Of a DNA stretch of 64,000 nucleotides, positions 53,864 through 63,203 are shown piece after piece; positions within the stretch are counted from its first letter, which is position 1; each line of letters begins with the position of its first letter. The notes beneath the pieces are model-generated. The model was not told where the DNA came from and did not search any database. It saw nothing but the letters and a program-made list of their open reading frames with translations. Source of the DNA: Pistricoccus aurantiacus (GTDB lineage Bacteria; Pseudomonadota; Gammaproteobacteria; Pseudomonadales; Halomonadaceae); assembly GCF_007954585.1 (NCBI RefSeq), contig NZ_CP042382.1, positions 3,224,001-3,288,000 on the forward strand, read 5' to 3'. The position numbers and the translations under genes were made by a program.

Positions 53864-55015
53864 ATGACTAGCCATCAACCTACTGAATTCGTTGTCTTGC
53901 CGGAGACTCGCGCCCGGCGTATCGTCGAACAGCTGCTCGACGGCTCCGGCATTGCCTTGAACGGATCGAATCCCTGGGATCTACGGGTGCATCATCCGGA
54001 CTTCTTTTCCCGCGTGCTTCATCAAGGCACCCTGGGACTTGGCGAAAGCTACATGGACGGCTGGTGGGACTGCGATCGCATCGACGAAATGGCCTACAAG
54101 ATGCTGCGCCACGGGTTGGGCGAACGCTCCCGCACGCCCAAGGAACGCCTTGCCTATCGACTGCAAAGCGGTTTTCTCAACCTGCAGAGCAAGGCCCGGG
54201 CCTATATCGTGGGTGAGGCTCACTACGACCTCGGCAACGATCTCTTCGCGCGCATGCTCGATCCTACCTGGTGCTATTCCTGCGGCTACTGGAAAGACGC
54301 GACAACGCTGCATGAGGCGCAGCTGGCCAAGCTCGAACTCGCCGCCCGCAAGCTCGAACTCGAGCCGGGCATGCGGGTGCTGGATATCGGCTGCGGCTGG
54401 GGCAGCTTCACGGAGCACGCGGCACGCCATCACGGGGTCGAAGTGACCGGCATCACTATCTCCAAGGAACAGGCGGAACTCGGGCGCAAGCGCTGTAAGG
54501 GCCTTCCCGTGGAAATTCTCTTGCAGGATTACCGGGATCTTAACGGGCATTTTGATCGTATCGTGTCCATCGGCATGTTCGAGCACGTGGGGCATCGCAA
54601 CTACCGCACCTATTTCGATACCGTGGATCGGCTGCTGGATTCGCAGGGGCTGTTTGTCCTGCACACCATCGGCTCCAATACCTCCGACATCAGCGCCGAC
54701 CCCTTCATCAACAAGTACATCTTCCCCAACGGGGTGCTGCCCTCCACCACCCATATCAACAAGGCCAGCGAAGGCCATCTGCTGATGGAGGACTGGCAGA
54801 ACTTCGGGGCAGACTATGATCTGACTCTGATGGCCTGGCTCAGAAATTTCGATGCTCACTGGCCGGAAATCGCCGACAATTACAGCGAACGCACCCGACG
54901 CATGTTCCGCTACTATCTGGCGGTATGCGCCGGCGCCTTCCGCGCACGCAACCTCCAACTCTGGCAGGTGGTGTTTTCCAAGGGACGCCCGGGGCGCTAT
55001 GACGCCCCGCGCTGA
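53864..55015 (+). CDS. cfa: cyclopropane-fatty-acyl-phospholipid synthase
   Basis: Adds a methylene from SAM to unsaturated acyl chains of membrane phospholipids, which helps in acid, salt and stationary-phase stress. 383 residues (E. coli 382). SAM motif VLDIGCGWGSF near residue 170, active-site stretches GLGESYMDGWWDC and DLGNDLF, and the C-terminal TLMAWLRNFDAHW. Divergent from the NSS gene. Confidence 0.95.
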   Translation: MTSHQPTEFVVLPETRARRIVEQLLDGSGIALNGSNPWDLRVHHPDFFSRVLHQGTLGLGESYMDGWWDCDRIDEMAYKMLRHGLGERSRTPKERLAYRLQSGFLNLQSKARAYIVGEAHYDLGNDLFARMLDPTWCYSCGYWKDATTLHEAQLAKLELAARKLELEPGMRVLDIGCGWGSFTEHAARHHGVEVTGITISKEQAELGRKRCKGLPVEILLQDYRDLNGHFDRIVSIGMFEHVGHRNYRTYFDTVDRLLDSQGLFVLHTIGSNTSDISADPFINKYIFPNGVLPSTTHINKASEGHLLMEDWQNFGADYDLTLMAWLRNFDAHWPEIADNYSERTRRMFRYYLAVCAGAFRARNLQLWQVVFSKGRPGRYDAPR

Positions 55016-55144
55016 TTCGCCTGCTTTCATTCACTACGAATTGGGCCAAGCAGTTGCGCAAGTGGAGGTTTCGCCGCCAGGATGGCATGATGAAAATGAC
55101 TAGCCAAGCATTTCACTTGCCGAAACGAAGAGGTAACAAGCTCC

Positions 55145-56335
55145 ATGTTCGAGCGAATTGAACGAGTCCCTGGCGACGCCATCCTCGGGCTGATCGAGGC
55201 CTTCAACAAGGACAACAACCCGGAGAAAGTCGATCTGGGGGTCGGGGTCTACCGGGACGCCGCAGGCAATACGCCGATCATGCGGGCGGTGAAAGAAGCC
55301 GAAGCGATTCTGTTGAAAAACGAGACCACCAAGACCTATATCGGCTCCCACGGCGACCCGCGCTACGCCAAGGTCATCCTGCCCCTGGTGCTGGGCGCCG
55401 ACTCTCCGGTGCTGGAACAGCAGCGTGCCAGCGCCACCCAAGCCCCCGGCGGCACCGGCGCCCTGCGTCTGGCGGCGGACTTCATCTACACCCAGCTGCC
55501 GGGCAGTTCCATCTGGGTCAGCGATCCGACCTGGCCGAATCACTTGGGCATCTTCATGGGCGCAGGACTCGCGCTATACAAATACCCTTATGTGGACGCG
55601 GAGAACCGGCTTGACTTCGCCAGCATGCTCGAAACCCTGAAGCAGATTCCCCAGGGCGACGTGGTGGTGCTGCATGCGTGCTGTCACAACCCATCCGGCT
55701 TCGATCTATCCCAGGAGCAATGGCAGCAGGTGCTCGAAGTGGTCAAGGAGCGCGATCTGCTGCCGCTGATCGATTTCGCCTATCAGGGCTTCGGTGAAGG
55801 TCTCGACGAGGACGCCTACGGGGTTCGCCTGATGGCGGAAAAACTCGACAACGTTTTGATCACCAGTTCCTGTTCCAAGAACTTCGGGATCTATCGGGAG
55901 CGCACCGGAGCGCTGATCGTGGTCGCCAAGGATCAGGAGCAGATGGAAAACGTGCGCTCTCAGATCGCCATCGTCGCTCGAGAGAACTATTCCAATCCGC
56001 CCGCCCACGGCGGTTCCATCGTCATGGAGATCCTCGAGTCGGAAGAGCTCGCCAAGGACTGGCGGAAAGAACTGACGGAAATGCGTGATCGTATCAACGG
56101 ACTGCGCCGGGAGTTTGTGGAAGCTCTCAAACCCCATGGGCTGGATGAGAAGTTCGCCTGTGTGGCGGAGCAGCGCGGCATGTTCTCCTATACCGGCCTG
56201 AGCGCTGAACAGGTGGATCGCCTCCGGGATGAGTTCAGCATTTATATGGTGCGTTCCGGACGGGCGAACGTGGCAGGCATGTCCAGCGACAAGCTGCCTT
56301 ACATCGTCAAGGCCATTGCCGCGGTCTGCAAGTAA
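55145..56335 (+). CDS. tyrB: aspartate/aromatic aminotransferase, class I
   Basis: PLP enzyme of 396 residues, the E. coli AspC/TyrB length. PLP-binding Lys in SSCSKNFGIYRERTG, substrate Arg region in YMVRSGRANVAGM, NPSG motif in HNPSGFDL. Transaminates aspartate and aromatic amino acids; AspC versus TyrB cannot be decided by eye. Monocistronic, followed by a terminator. Confidence 0.85.
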   Translation: MFERIERVPGDAILGLIEAFNKDNNPEKVDLGVGVYRDAAGNTPIMRAVKEAEAILLKNETTKTYIGSHGDPRYAKVILPLVLGADSPVLEQQRASATQAPGGTGALRLAADFIYTQLPGSSIWVSDPTWPNHLGIFMGAGLALYKYPYVDAENRLDFASMLETLKQIPQGDVVVLHACCHNPSGFDLSQEQWQQVLEVVKERDLLPLIDFAYQGFGEGLDEDAYGVRLMAEKLDNVLITSSCSKNFGIYRERTGALIVVAKDQEQMENVRSQIAIVARENYSNPPAHGGSIVMEILESEELAKDWRKELTEMRDRINGLRREFVEALKPHGLDEKFACVAEQRGMFSYTGLSAEQVDRLRDEFSIYMVRSGRANVAGMSSDKLPYIVKAIAAVCK

Positions 56336-56346
56336 GCTCTTCTGTG

Positions 56347-57741
56347 TTAGCCGCCACGGCTCGGATCAGCTCGGACCGTGGCTTTTTTATTGGCCTGCGC
56401 GGCGACCTTCTTGTCGGTGACACTGCGATAAAGCTGCCAGGCCGCCAAGCCGGCCAGGGCGTTTCCTGTGCCGGCGCCAATCGCCAGACCTTCTAGTCCG
56501 CCCAGATAAGCACCTGACCACAGGCACGGCAGATAGAAAATAAACAGTCGCGCCCCGGACATCAGCATGGCCCGCAGCGGCCAACCCAGAGCGTTACCGG
56601 CGGAAACCACCAGCATGCAAAGCCCCAGCAAGGCGTAGCTGGGCAGCAGGAAGCGGATCAGCAGCGCCAGATCGTCACGGATTTCCGGGTTGCCGGACAA
56701 TCCGCCAGCCACCCAGGGCGCGAGGAGCGCCATCAGCACTCCCAGCACCAGTTGCCAGACCACCACCACCTTGGCCGCAAGCCGCATCAGGCGGCCTATC
56801 TGCGCCCAATCTCCGCTCCCATAGCAGCGTCCCAGCCAAGGCGGTAGCGACATGGTCATCGCCAGCACCACCACCAGAGAAAGGGTTTCCAGCCGCGTCA
56901 CAAGCCCCCAGGCCGCCACCTCCGCCTGACCCAGACCAGCTACCACGCTGATGGCCAGCATGGCCGCCAGCGGCGGCATCAATTGGCTGATCATCGCCGG
57001 GCCAGCGATACCCAATACCGCTTTCGCCGACTGCCTGGCTTCCTGTTTCAATCCCTGCCAGGTCAGCCAGTGCTTGCCTCTGAGGGTGAAGACAACGATC
57101 GTCAGGCCACAGGCGAAAGCAATCACGCTCGCCCAGGCGGCGCCGGGCAGGCCTAGCCCTTGCCATTCGCCCCAGCCGAAAATCAGCAGGGGATCAAGCA
57201 GCAGATTGATCAGGCTGGTCACCACCATCAGCTTGCCCGGCAGCCGCGTATTGCCATGGGCACGAAACAGGCTGTAGCCGAAATACAACAGCGCGCCCAG
57301 CCAGGCGGCAACCAGCTGCGGCGCCCAGTAGTCCCGGATCAAAGCGAGAGTATCGGCGTCCGCGCCCAGCAGGCGAAAGATGGGCGCCTGCAGCCACCAC
57401 AGCAGTATGACCAGCGAGCCAATCGTCACGCTGCCGATCAGCAGTACCAGGCTGCCCAGGCGACCCGCCCGCTCCTGCTCCCTCGCTCCCAGGGCTCGAG
57501 AGATCAAGGCGGCAATGGCGATGCCCAGCCCGACCTGCACGCCGATGATCAGAAACGACAGCGGAAAAGTGAAGGACTGCGCCGCCAGTGGCTCGGTGCC
57601 CAGGCGCGCGACAAAGGCACTATCCACCAGTTGAAAGCTTAATAGCGCCAGCGCGCCGATGGCCATGGGCCAAGTCTGACGCCAGAGCTGGCGGCCCATG
57701 CTTAGTGAGGAATCATGCGATGCAGTAGATAACGCCGACAC
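56347..57741 (-). CDS. MATE family efflux transporter
   Basis: 464 residues with twelve hydrophobic segments in two halves, each opening with a MatE pattern (LALLSFQLVDSAFVARLG near 35; MISQLMPPLAAMLAISVV near 245). Exports cationic drugs or metabolites with Na+ or H+. Start: a GTG at 57741 has GGGAG at proper spacing; another GTG two codons earlier and an ATG at 57699 are possible. Its 3' end holds the terminator of the converging aminotransferase gene. Confidence 0.88.
   Translation of the reverse strand: MSALSTASHDSSLSMGRQLWRQTWPMAIGALALLSFQLVDSAFVARLGTEPLAAQSFTFPLSFLIIGVQVGLGIAIAALISRALGAREQERAGRLGSLVLLIGSVTIGSLVILLWWLQAPIFRLLGADADTLALIRDYWAPQLVAAWLGALLYFGYSLFRAHGNTRLPGKLMVVTSLINLLLDPLLIFGWGEWQGLGLPGAAWASVIAFACGLTIVVFTLRGKHWLTWQGLKQEARQSAKAVLGIAGPAMISQLMPPLAAMLAISVVAGLGQAEVAAWGLVTRLETLSLVVVLAMTMSLPPWLGRCYGSGDWAQIGRLMRLAAKVVVVWQLVLGVLMALLAPWVAGGLSGNPEIRDDLALLIRFLLPSYALLGLCMLVVSAGNALGWPLRAMLMSGARLFIFYLPCLWSGAYLGGLEGLAIGAGTGNALAGLAAWQLYRSVTDKKVAAQANKKATVRADPSRGG
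56353..56388 (+). terminator. Rho-independent terminator after the aminotransferase
   Basis: GCCACGG (56353-56359) and CCGTGGC (56376-56382) form a 7-bp stem, with T6 after it. The loop (CTCGGATCAGCTCGGA) can pair further. It lies inside the last codons of the convergent MATE gene. Confidence 0.75.
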
Positions 57742-57797
57742 GCGCACTCCCGTTGCTGGATTGAAAAGGATTCAGTGCGCAAAAAAGTGCGCTGCAA

Positions 57798-57822
57798 GGA
57801 AAACGCCCTGACGGGCAGGGCG
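57798..57822 (-). terminator. Rho-independent terminator after yceI
   Basis: Read on the minus strand: CGCCCTG-CCCGT-CAGGGCG then TTTTCC, a 7-bp GC stem with a five-base loop. About 30 bases past the yceI stop. Confidence 0.75.
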
Positions 57823-57851
57823 CTGGGGGATGGCACTCGTGGATTTACGAC

Positions 57852-58433
57852 TTATTGGCGAATCCCTTCGAAGGTGACATACAGCTCCAACTCATGCATC
57901 ACTTCCGGGAAGTCGCTCATATCGATGCCGTAATCTTCCAGCACCAGCGTGCTAGAGCCTTCGAATCCCTCGCGATAACCGCCCCAAGGGTCTTCTCCGC
58001 CACCGACGTGGGTAACATCCATGGTGATTTCCCGGGTTTCCCCGTGCAGGGTCAAGTCGCCGGTCAACTCGCCCTCACCTTCTCCGGTCGAGGTGAAGCC
58101 GGTAGAGGTGAAAGTGGCGGTAGGATATTGACCGGCGTCGAGGAAATCGTCGCCAAGGATATGCTTGTCCCGCTCCGCGTGATTGGTATTCAGACTATCG
58201 ATATCGACCTTGATATCGACACTGGACGCCTCGAGGTTCTCCGGGTCATAGCTGAAGTTGCCGTCAAAATCCTCGAAAGCTCCCAGAATATAGGAAAACC
58301 CCAGGTGGCTGATCTTGAACTGGACGAAGGCATGCTGCCCTTCGATATCGATCACATAATCCGCTGCCTGAGCCTGCAAGGAGATGGGCAGAGCAAGACC
58401 CGCCAGGGCCATCATGGGTATACGTTTGAGCAT
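57852..58433 (-). CDS. yceI: YceI family periplasmic protein
   Basis: 193 residues with a signal peptide (~1-23, ending AQAA) and the YceI lipocalin-like barrel: YVIDIEGQHAFVQFKISHLGFSYILG split over the start, DIKVDIDSLNTNHAERDKHI and FPTATFTS-like strands. Relatives bind isoprenoids (ubiquinone-like) and respond to alkaline or osmotic stress. The ATG at 58433 has AAGAG seven bases upstream; one at 58439 has too little space. 24 bp downstream of the cytochrome gene, likely one operon (yceJ-yceI). Confidence 0.92.
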   Translation of the reverse strand: MLKRIPMMALAGLALPISLQAQAADYVIDIEGQHAFVQFKISHLGFSYILGAFEDFDGNFSYDPENLEASSVDIKVDIDSLNTNHAERDKHILGDDFLDAGQYPTATFTSTGFTSTGEGEGELTGDLTLHGETREITMDVTHVGGGEDPWGGYREGFEGSSTLVLEDYGIDMSDFPEVMHELELYVTFEGIRQ

Positions 58434-58463
58434 CGTCATTCTCTTGGTGGGTCAATAAAAAAT

Positions 58464-59024
58464 TCAGGGCTTGCGCGCCTTACCGGGGATCAGCATTCGT
58501 GTCAGCGTATCATGGCGATCAACGAAATGATGCTTCAAGGCCGCCAGCGTATGCAGACCCGCCAGCACCATCAACGCCAGGGCGCCGTACCAATGAACGA
58601 GTCCCGCCAAGGTTTCCTGATTCTTCAACCCATGAATGAGGGCAGGCACTTCGAACCAGCCGAACACACTAATGCCTCGTCCTCCCGCGGTGGGAATCAG
58701 ATAGCCACTGATCAGCACGACCAGCATCAAGAGATACAAGGTCAGATGGGCCGTATGAGCCGCGACACTTTCCCAGCGGGGACCGCTCAATACCGGCGTC
58801 GACTGAGGCACCCGCCACAGAACGCGAACCAGGATAAGACCGAACAGCAGCATGCCCAGGGAACGATGCCACCAAGGTGCCAGGTTGTACCAGCTATCGT
58901 AGTAGGTCAGGTCCGTCATCCACCAGCCCAGCACAAACAGCCCGACGATAGCTACGGCGCTCAGCCAGTGAATCAAAATACTGATCCAGCCCCAGCCGCT
59001 GCGCGTATCTCGCCAACTAGACAT
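58464..59024 (-). CDS. yceJ: cytochrome b561 (YceJ type)
   Basis: 186-residue inner-membrane di-heme b cytochrome with four helices (~15-35, 50-68, 92-110, 145-162). Heme-ligand histidines sit in ILIHWLSA, WWHRSLG, HTAHLTLY and VHWYGALALM...LHTLAALKHH. It probably passes electrons from the quinone pool, and the partner YceI is encoded next. Typical yceJ-yceI pair. Confidence 0.9.
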   Translation of the reverse strand: MSSWRDTRSGWGWISILIHWLSAVAIVGLFVLGWWMTDLTYYDSWYNLAPWWHRSLGMLLFGLILVRVLWRVPQSTPVLSGPRWESVAAHTAHLTLYLLMLVVLISGYLIPTAGGRGISVFGWFEVPALIHGLKNQETLAGLVHWYGALALMVLAGLHTLAALKHHFVDRHDTLTRMLIPGKARKP

Positions 59025-59132
59025 CGCTCACCTCGACCACGCCACTGTAATAAAATGGTACTGCAATAAATCAACATCACATTTTTAAACATCGCTCACC
59101 CAAGCATAACCCTTTTGGCCAGGCTCGACAGC

Positions 59133-60329
59133 TCAGGCCAGCGCATTCAAGCCAGTCGCAAGGTCGTTCTTGATGTCCTCGAGGTCTTCCAGGCCTACGG
59201 AGAGGCGAATCAGGTCTTCGCTGATCCCCGCGACGGCCTTCTGCTCATCGGTCATCTTGCCGTGAGTCGTGGTCGCCGGATGGGTGATGGTGGTCTTGAC
59301 GTCCCCCAGGTTACCGGTGATGGAAAGCATGCGGGTCGCGTCGATCACCGACCAGGCACCTTCGCGGCCCCCGACGATCTCCACCCCCAGCACCGCGCCG
59401 AAGCCGTCCTGCTGGCGACGGGCCAGCTCATGCTGCGGATGACTTTCCAGGCCGCTGTAATGTACCTTCCGCACCGCCGGCTGGTCTTCGAGCCATAATG
59501 CCAGGGCCAACGCCTGTTCGCAGTGCGCCTTCATGCGCAGCCTCAGGGTTTCCAGCCCCTTGGTGAAGATCCAGGCATTGAAGGGACTCATGCAGGGCCC
59601 GCAGGTGCGTACCGCGCCGAACACCTCTTCAAGTTCCTTGTTTCGCCCCACGACTGCCCCACCGATGGCGCGACCCTGGCCGTCGAGATACTTGGTGGCG
59701 GAATGAATCACCAGATCCGCCCCCAGCGCCAGAGGCCGCTGCAACGCCGGGGTGAGGAAACAGTTGTCGATGGCAAGCCAGGCATCGTGACGATGGGCGA
59801 TATCCGCCAGCGCCGGGATATCGACGATCTCGGACAGCGGATTGGAGGGCGTCTCCGCGAACAGCAGTCGAGTCTGCGGGGTGATCGCCGCTTCCCAGGC
59901 CTCTAAGTTGGCCAGTTCCACATAGCGGATGGTGATGCCGAAGCGTGCCAGGTACTTGTCGAACAGACTGATGGTGGAGCCGAACAGGGAGCGGGAAGCG
60001 AGAATCTCGTCTCCCGTCTTCAAGAGTGCCAAGGCCATGGCCAGAATGGCGGCCATGCCGGAACTGGTGGCGACACAGCGCTCGCCCCCTTCCAACGCCG
60101 CCAGACGCTGCTCGAAGGTACGCACGCTGGGATTGGTGAAGCGGGAATAGATATTGCCCGGCTCCTCGCCAGAAAACTTGCGTTCCGCCTCCGCGGCGCT
60201 GCCATAGACGAAGCTCGAGGTAGGGAAAATCGGCTCACCGTGCTCCTGCTCCCCGGTACGCTCGTGGCCGGTGCGAATTGCCCGGGTATCGATTCCCCAC
60301 TGGTCCTGGCCCGTCGAATTATCGCTCAT
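59133..60329 (-). CDS. metZ: O-succinylhomoserine sulfhydrylase
   Basis: PLP enzyme making homocysteine from O-succinylhomoserine and sulfide, in methionine synthesis by direct sulfhydrylation. Cys/Met-metabolism family: NIYSRFTNPSVRTFEQRLAALE at ~60, PLP Lys in HSATKYLDGQG (~210), SVGLEDLEDI at the C-terminus. 398 residues. Lies 12 bases downstream of purF, an order known from Pseudomonas, in which metZ also follows purF. Confidence 0.92.
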   Translation of the reverse strand: MSDNSTGQDQWGIDTRAIRTGHERTGEQEHGEPIFPTSSFVYGSAAEAERKFSGEEPGNIYSRFTNPSVRTFEQRLAALEGGERCVATSSGMAAILAMALALLKTGDEILASRSLFGSTISLFDKYLARFGITIRYVELANLEAWEAAITPQTRLLFAETPSNPLSEIVDIPALADIAHRHDAWLAIDNCFLTPALQRPLALGADLVIHSATKYLDGQGRAIGGAVVGRNKELEEVFGAVRTCGPCMSPFNAWIFTKGLETLRLRMKAHCEQALALALWLEDQPAVRKVHYSGLESHPQHELARRQQDGFGAVLGVEIVGGREGAWSVIDATRMLSITGNLGDVKTTITHPATTTHGKMTDEQKAVAGISEDLIRLSVGLEDLEDIKNDLATGLNALA

Positions 60330-60341
60330 TGCATTATTCCT

Positions 60342-61862
60342 TCAGTCCTGGTCGTCGTCGTCCTGATTATGCACGCCGACCAAGGCATGGTCGCCGACAT
60401 GCTGCGTTCTGGACGCTTCGTTACGGGAAGCTTCGAGCTGCGTCAGATAGGCGCCGTCGATGTCGCCGGTGACATAGTGGCCGTCGAAAACGGAGCAGTC
60501 GAAGGCCTCGATGGCGGGATTGATCTTCCGGCAGGCCTCCTTCATGTCCTCGATATCCTGATAGAAGATACGGTCCGCGCCGATCAGTTCGCCGACTTCC
60601 GCCTCACTGCGCCCGTGGGCGATCAGCTCGTTGGCCGTGGGCATGTCGATACCGTAGACGTTGGGATAGCGCACCGGCGGCGCCGCGGAGGCGAAATAGA
60701 CCTTGTTGGCCCCGGCGTCCCGAGCCATCTGGATGATCTGCTTGCAGGTAGTGCCGCGCACGATGGAATCGTCCACCAGCAGCACGTTCTTGCCGGCGAA
60801 TTCGCTGCCGATGGCGTTGAGCTTCTGGCGCACGGATTTCCTGCGCTGGGTCTGCCCCGGCATGATGAAGGTGCGACCGATATAACGATTCTTGATGAAG
60901 CCCTCCCGATAGGTGACCCCCAGATGCTGGGCAAGCTCCAGTGCCGAGGTACGCGAGGTATCCGGAATCGGAATCACCACGTCGATATCGTGATCCGGCC
61001 ACTGGGCCTGCAGCCGATCCCCCAGCTTGCGTCCCATTTCCAGGCGGGTGCCATAGACGTAAGCGCCGTCGAGAATCGAATCCGGCCGCGCCAGGTAGAC
61101 GTACTCGAAGATGCAGGGCGTCAAGCGCGGACGATCCACGCAGCTTCGGGTGTGAATGTTGCCCTGCATGTCGACGAAGATGGCTTCCCCCGGCGCCAGG
61201 TCGCGGCACAGCTCGAAGCCGCCCACGTCCAGGGCCACGGATTCCGAGGCGATCATCACGTCCTGGTGCGCGGCTCCTTCGCGAGTGCCAAACACTACCG
61301 GGCGAATGCCGTGAGGATCGCGAAAGGCCAGCATGCCGAAGCCGTTGATCATCGCCACCGCCGCGTAACCGCCGCGACACCGACGGTGAACCCGGCGCAC
61401 CGCGTCGAAGATATCGTCCGGCTCGAGGTCGTGGCCCTGCTTGCCCAGCTCGTGGGCGAACACATTGAGCAGCACCTCGGAATCCGAGCTGGTATTGATA
61501 TGGCGCAGGTCCGAGGAGAACAGCTCTTGCTTGAGCTGATCGGAGTTGGTCAGGTTGCCGTTGTGCGCCAGACTGATGCCGTAGGGTGAATTGACATAGA
61601 ACGGCTGGGATTCCGCTTCACTGGAAGAGCCGGCGGTGGGGTAGCGAATATGACCGATCCCCAGGTTGCCCTTGAGCCGTGCCATGTGCCGGGTGTGAAA
61701 GACATCTCGTACCAGGCCATTACTCTTGCGCAGCAGAAAGTGTCCCTCGTGCCAGGTCATCATGCCGGCGGCGTCCTGCCCCCGGTGCTGAAGCACGGTC
61801 AAGGCGTCGTAAAGCGCCTGATTGACCGCCTGATTGGCCATGAGGCCGACGATACCGCACAT
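60342..61862 (-). CDS. purF: amidophosphoribosyltransferase (PRPP amidotransferase)
   Basis: First committed step of purine synthesis. Starts MCGIVGLM, so Cys2 is the catalytic nucleophile after Met removal, with no propeptide. N-terminal Ntn glutaminase (1-~230: [16 protein letters not shown]), then a phosphoribosyltransferase domain with the PRPP loop [13 protein letters not shown] near residue 365. 506 residues (E. coli 505). The order cvpA-purF-metZ is conserved. Confidence 0.97.
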   Translation of the reverse strand: MCGIVGLMANQAVNQALYDALTVLQHRGQDAAGMMTWHEGHFLLRKSNGLVRDVFHTRHMARLKGNLGIGHIRYPTAGSSSEAESQPFYVNSPYGISLAHNGNLTNSDQLKQELFSSDLRHINTSSDSEVLLNVFAHELGKQGHDLEPDDIFDAVRRVHRRCRGGYAAVAMINGFGMLAFRDPHGIRPVVFGTREGAAHQDVMIASESVALDVGGFELCRDLAPGEAIFVDMQGNIHTRSCVDRPRLTPCIFEYVYLARPDSILDGAYVYGTRLEMGRKLGDRLQAQWPDHDIDVVIPIPDTSRTSALELAQHLGVTYREGFIKNRYIGRTFIMPGQTQRRKSVRQKLNAIGSEFAGKNVLLVDDSIVRGTTCKQIIQMARDAGANKVYFASAAPPVRYPNVYGIDMPTANELIAHGRSEAEVGELIGADRIFYQDIEDMKEACRKINPAIEAFDCSVFDGHYVTGDIDGAYLTQLEASRNEASRTQHVGDHALVGVHNQDDDDQD

Positions 61863-61914
61863 GGGGGCTTACCTCTCTTGCATACTAATTCTTAGAAAAT
61901 GCTGCCGGAAGGTG

Positions 61915-62466
61915 TCAAAAGCCAAGCTGTTGGACAGAGTCCTCGCTCGGGGCAAGTTTCTTCAATGGCGCCAAGCGGCCCGGACTATCCTTGTCCCACT
62001 CCTGCCAGCGATCCAATGCCCAGTCCTGAAGTTGCAGCAGTTGCGGACGCAGTTGAGCCTGCTGCCAGGCCTGCAGCTGTTCAAGCGGGGTCAGACCGAT
62101 CAGGAAGGTTGCCAGCACCAGGATCGCCCCTCCCTTGAGTCCGCCGAAAGCCGCGCCCGCCAAGCGATTGAACAGCCCCATGCCGACCCATTCCACCGCC
62201 GCGTGCAGCATGCGAATCGCCAGACCGCATAGCATGATGACCGCAAAGATGACCAGCACGAAGGCCAGGATCAGGCGAACGTCCGGATTCTCGATCAAGC
62301 CGTCCAGGGCATTCGCCACCGGCATGGCGAAAGCTCGCGCCGCCAGGATGGCCAGCACCCAGGCGGCCAGCCCGAGCCCTTCTCGCACCAGGCCGCGCAT
62401 GAAGCCGGCCACCACGGTGAAGGTCAAAATGCCCAGAAAAGCGATATCCAGCCAAGTCAGAGTCAT
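61915..62466 (-). CDS. cvpA: CvpA family inner-membrane protein
   Basis: 183 residues with four hydrophobic segments (~5-22, 28-45, 62-82, 105-125). W-x-DIAFLGILTFTVVAGFMRGLVREGLGLAAW is the family start (split here, residues 5-35). Needed for colicin V production and bile/envelope stress in E. coli; mechanism unknown. Always upstream of purF. Its start overlaps the SPOR-protein stop by four bases. Confidence 0.93.
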   Translation of the reverse strand: MTLTWLDIAFLGILTFTVVAGFMRGLVREGLGLAAWVLAILAARAFAMPVANALDGLIENPDVRLILAFVLVIFAVIMLCGLAIRMLHAAVEWVGMGLFNRLAGAAFGGLKGGAILVLATFLIGLTPLEQLQAWQQAQLRPQLLQLQDWALDRWQEWDKDSPGRLAPLKKLAPSEDSVQQLGF

Positions 62467-63203
62467 CGATCCGTGCGCACCAGCAGCCCTTGGATATTGG
62501 CCTTGGACTTGAGTTCGCTGCGCGCTTTTTCACCGGCCTCGGAACTCGGATAAGGACCCACGTAGACCGTGGTCAGGTTATTGTCCCGCTGGCGGCGATA
62601 GGCGTCGAATCCCTGTTCCTTGAGTTTGGCCTCCAGTCGCTCGGCGTTGTCCGCCTGGCCGAAACTGCCCGCCTGCACGGACCAGCTTCCCTGAGCATTC
62701 GCGGCGGAGGGCTCGGGCTTGGCCTGAGACGTCGGCTGAGGTTCCGGGGACGTCTGTTTCTGTTCAGCAAGCTCGGCGATAGGATCGCTTTGCGGAGCAG
62801 ACGTTTCGGGCGTTCTCGTCGAGGGTACTTTATCTTTATTCGCTGCGGGCTCTTGGTCGCTGCTCGCTGAAGACTCTTTGTCGCTGCTCGCTGAGGGCTC
62901 TTTATTCTCGCTCACCGACGTCGTCTCGCGAACCGCCAGCTCCTTTTCCTTGCGAGCGGAATTTTTGTCCGACTGTTCTGCATGAGGCATGGGATCGGCA
63001 ATGCTCCCTACGCTGACCGGCGGGGGACTGGGAGTCTCGACCTTGTGGCGTTCGACCTCGATGGGCTTTTCCACGCTCATCTGCGGCTTGGGCTGTTCGT
63101 CTTCCCGGGGAGCGGGTTCATCAAGCAGCATCGGCAAGAAGATGACCGCCAGGGCGAGCACAATGACGACACCGCTGACCCGCTCACGCATTCCGTATTT
63201 CAT
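62463..63203 (-). CDS. dedD: SPOR-domain cell-division protein (DedD-like)
   Basis: 246 residues: a short cytoplasmic start, one helix (~9-27, VSGVVIVLALAVIFLPMLL), a long disordered Pro/Ser/Glu/Lys linker, and a C-terminal SPOR domain (~170-245, GSWSVQAGSFGQADNAERLEAKL, TVYVGPYPSSEAGEKARSEL). SPOR binds denuded glycan at the septum. Part of the linker is a tandem repeat (62857-62904). Overlaps folC by 20 bases, the usual folC-dedD-cvpA-purF order. Confidence 0.92.
   Translation of the reverse strand: MKYGMRERVSGVVIVLALAVIFLPMLLDEPAPREDEQPKPQMSVEKPIEVERHKVETPSPPPVSVGSIADPMPHAEQSDKNSARKEKELAVRETTSVSENKEPSASSDKESSASSDQEPAANKDKVPSTRTPETSAPQSDPIAELAEQKQTSPEPQPTSQAKPEPSAANAQGSWSVQAGSFGQADNAERLEAKLKEQGFDAYRRQRDNNLTTVYVGPYPSSEAGEKARSELKSKANIQGLLVRTDR
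62857..62904. repeat. 24-bp tandem repeat in dedD linker
   Basis: TCGCTGCTCGCTGAAGACTC (then TTTG; 62857-62880) and TCGCTGCTCGCTGAGGGCTC (then TTTA; 62881-62904), with a degenerate third copy just before. Each encodes an 8-residue Glu/Ser/Ala/Asp unit (KE-SSASSD type). In-frame, so copy-number change would lengthen or shorten the linker. Confidence 0.75.
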
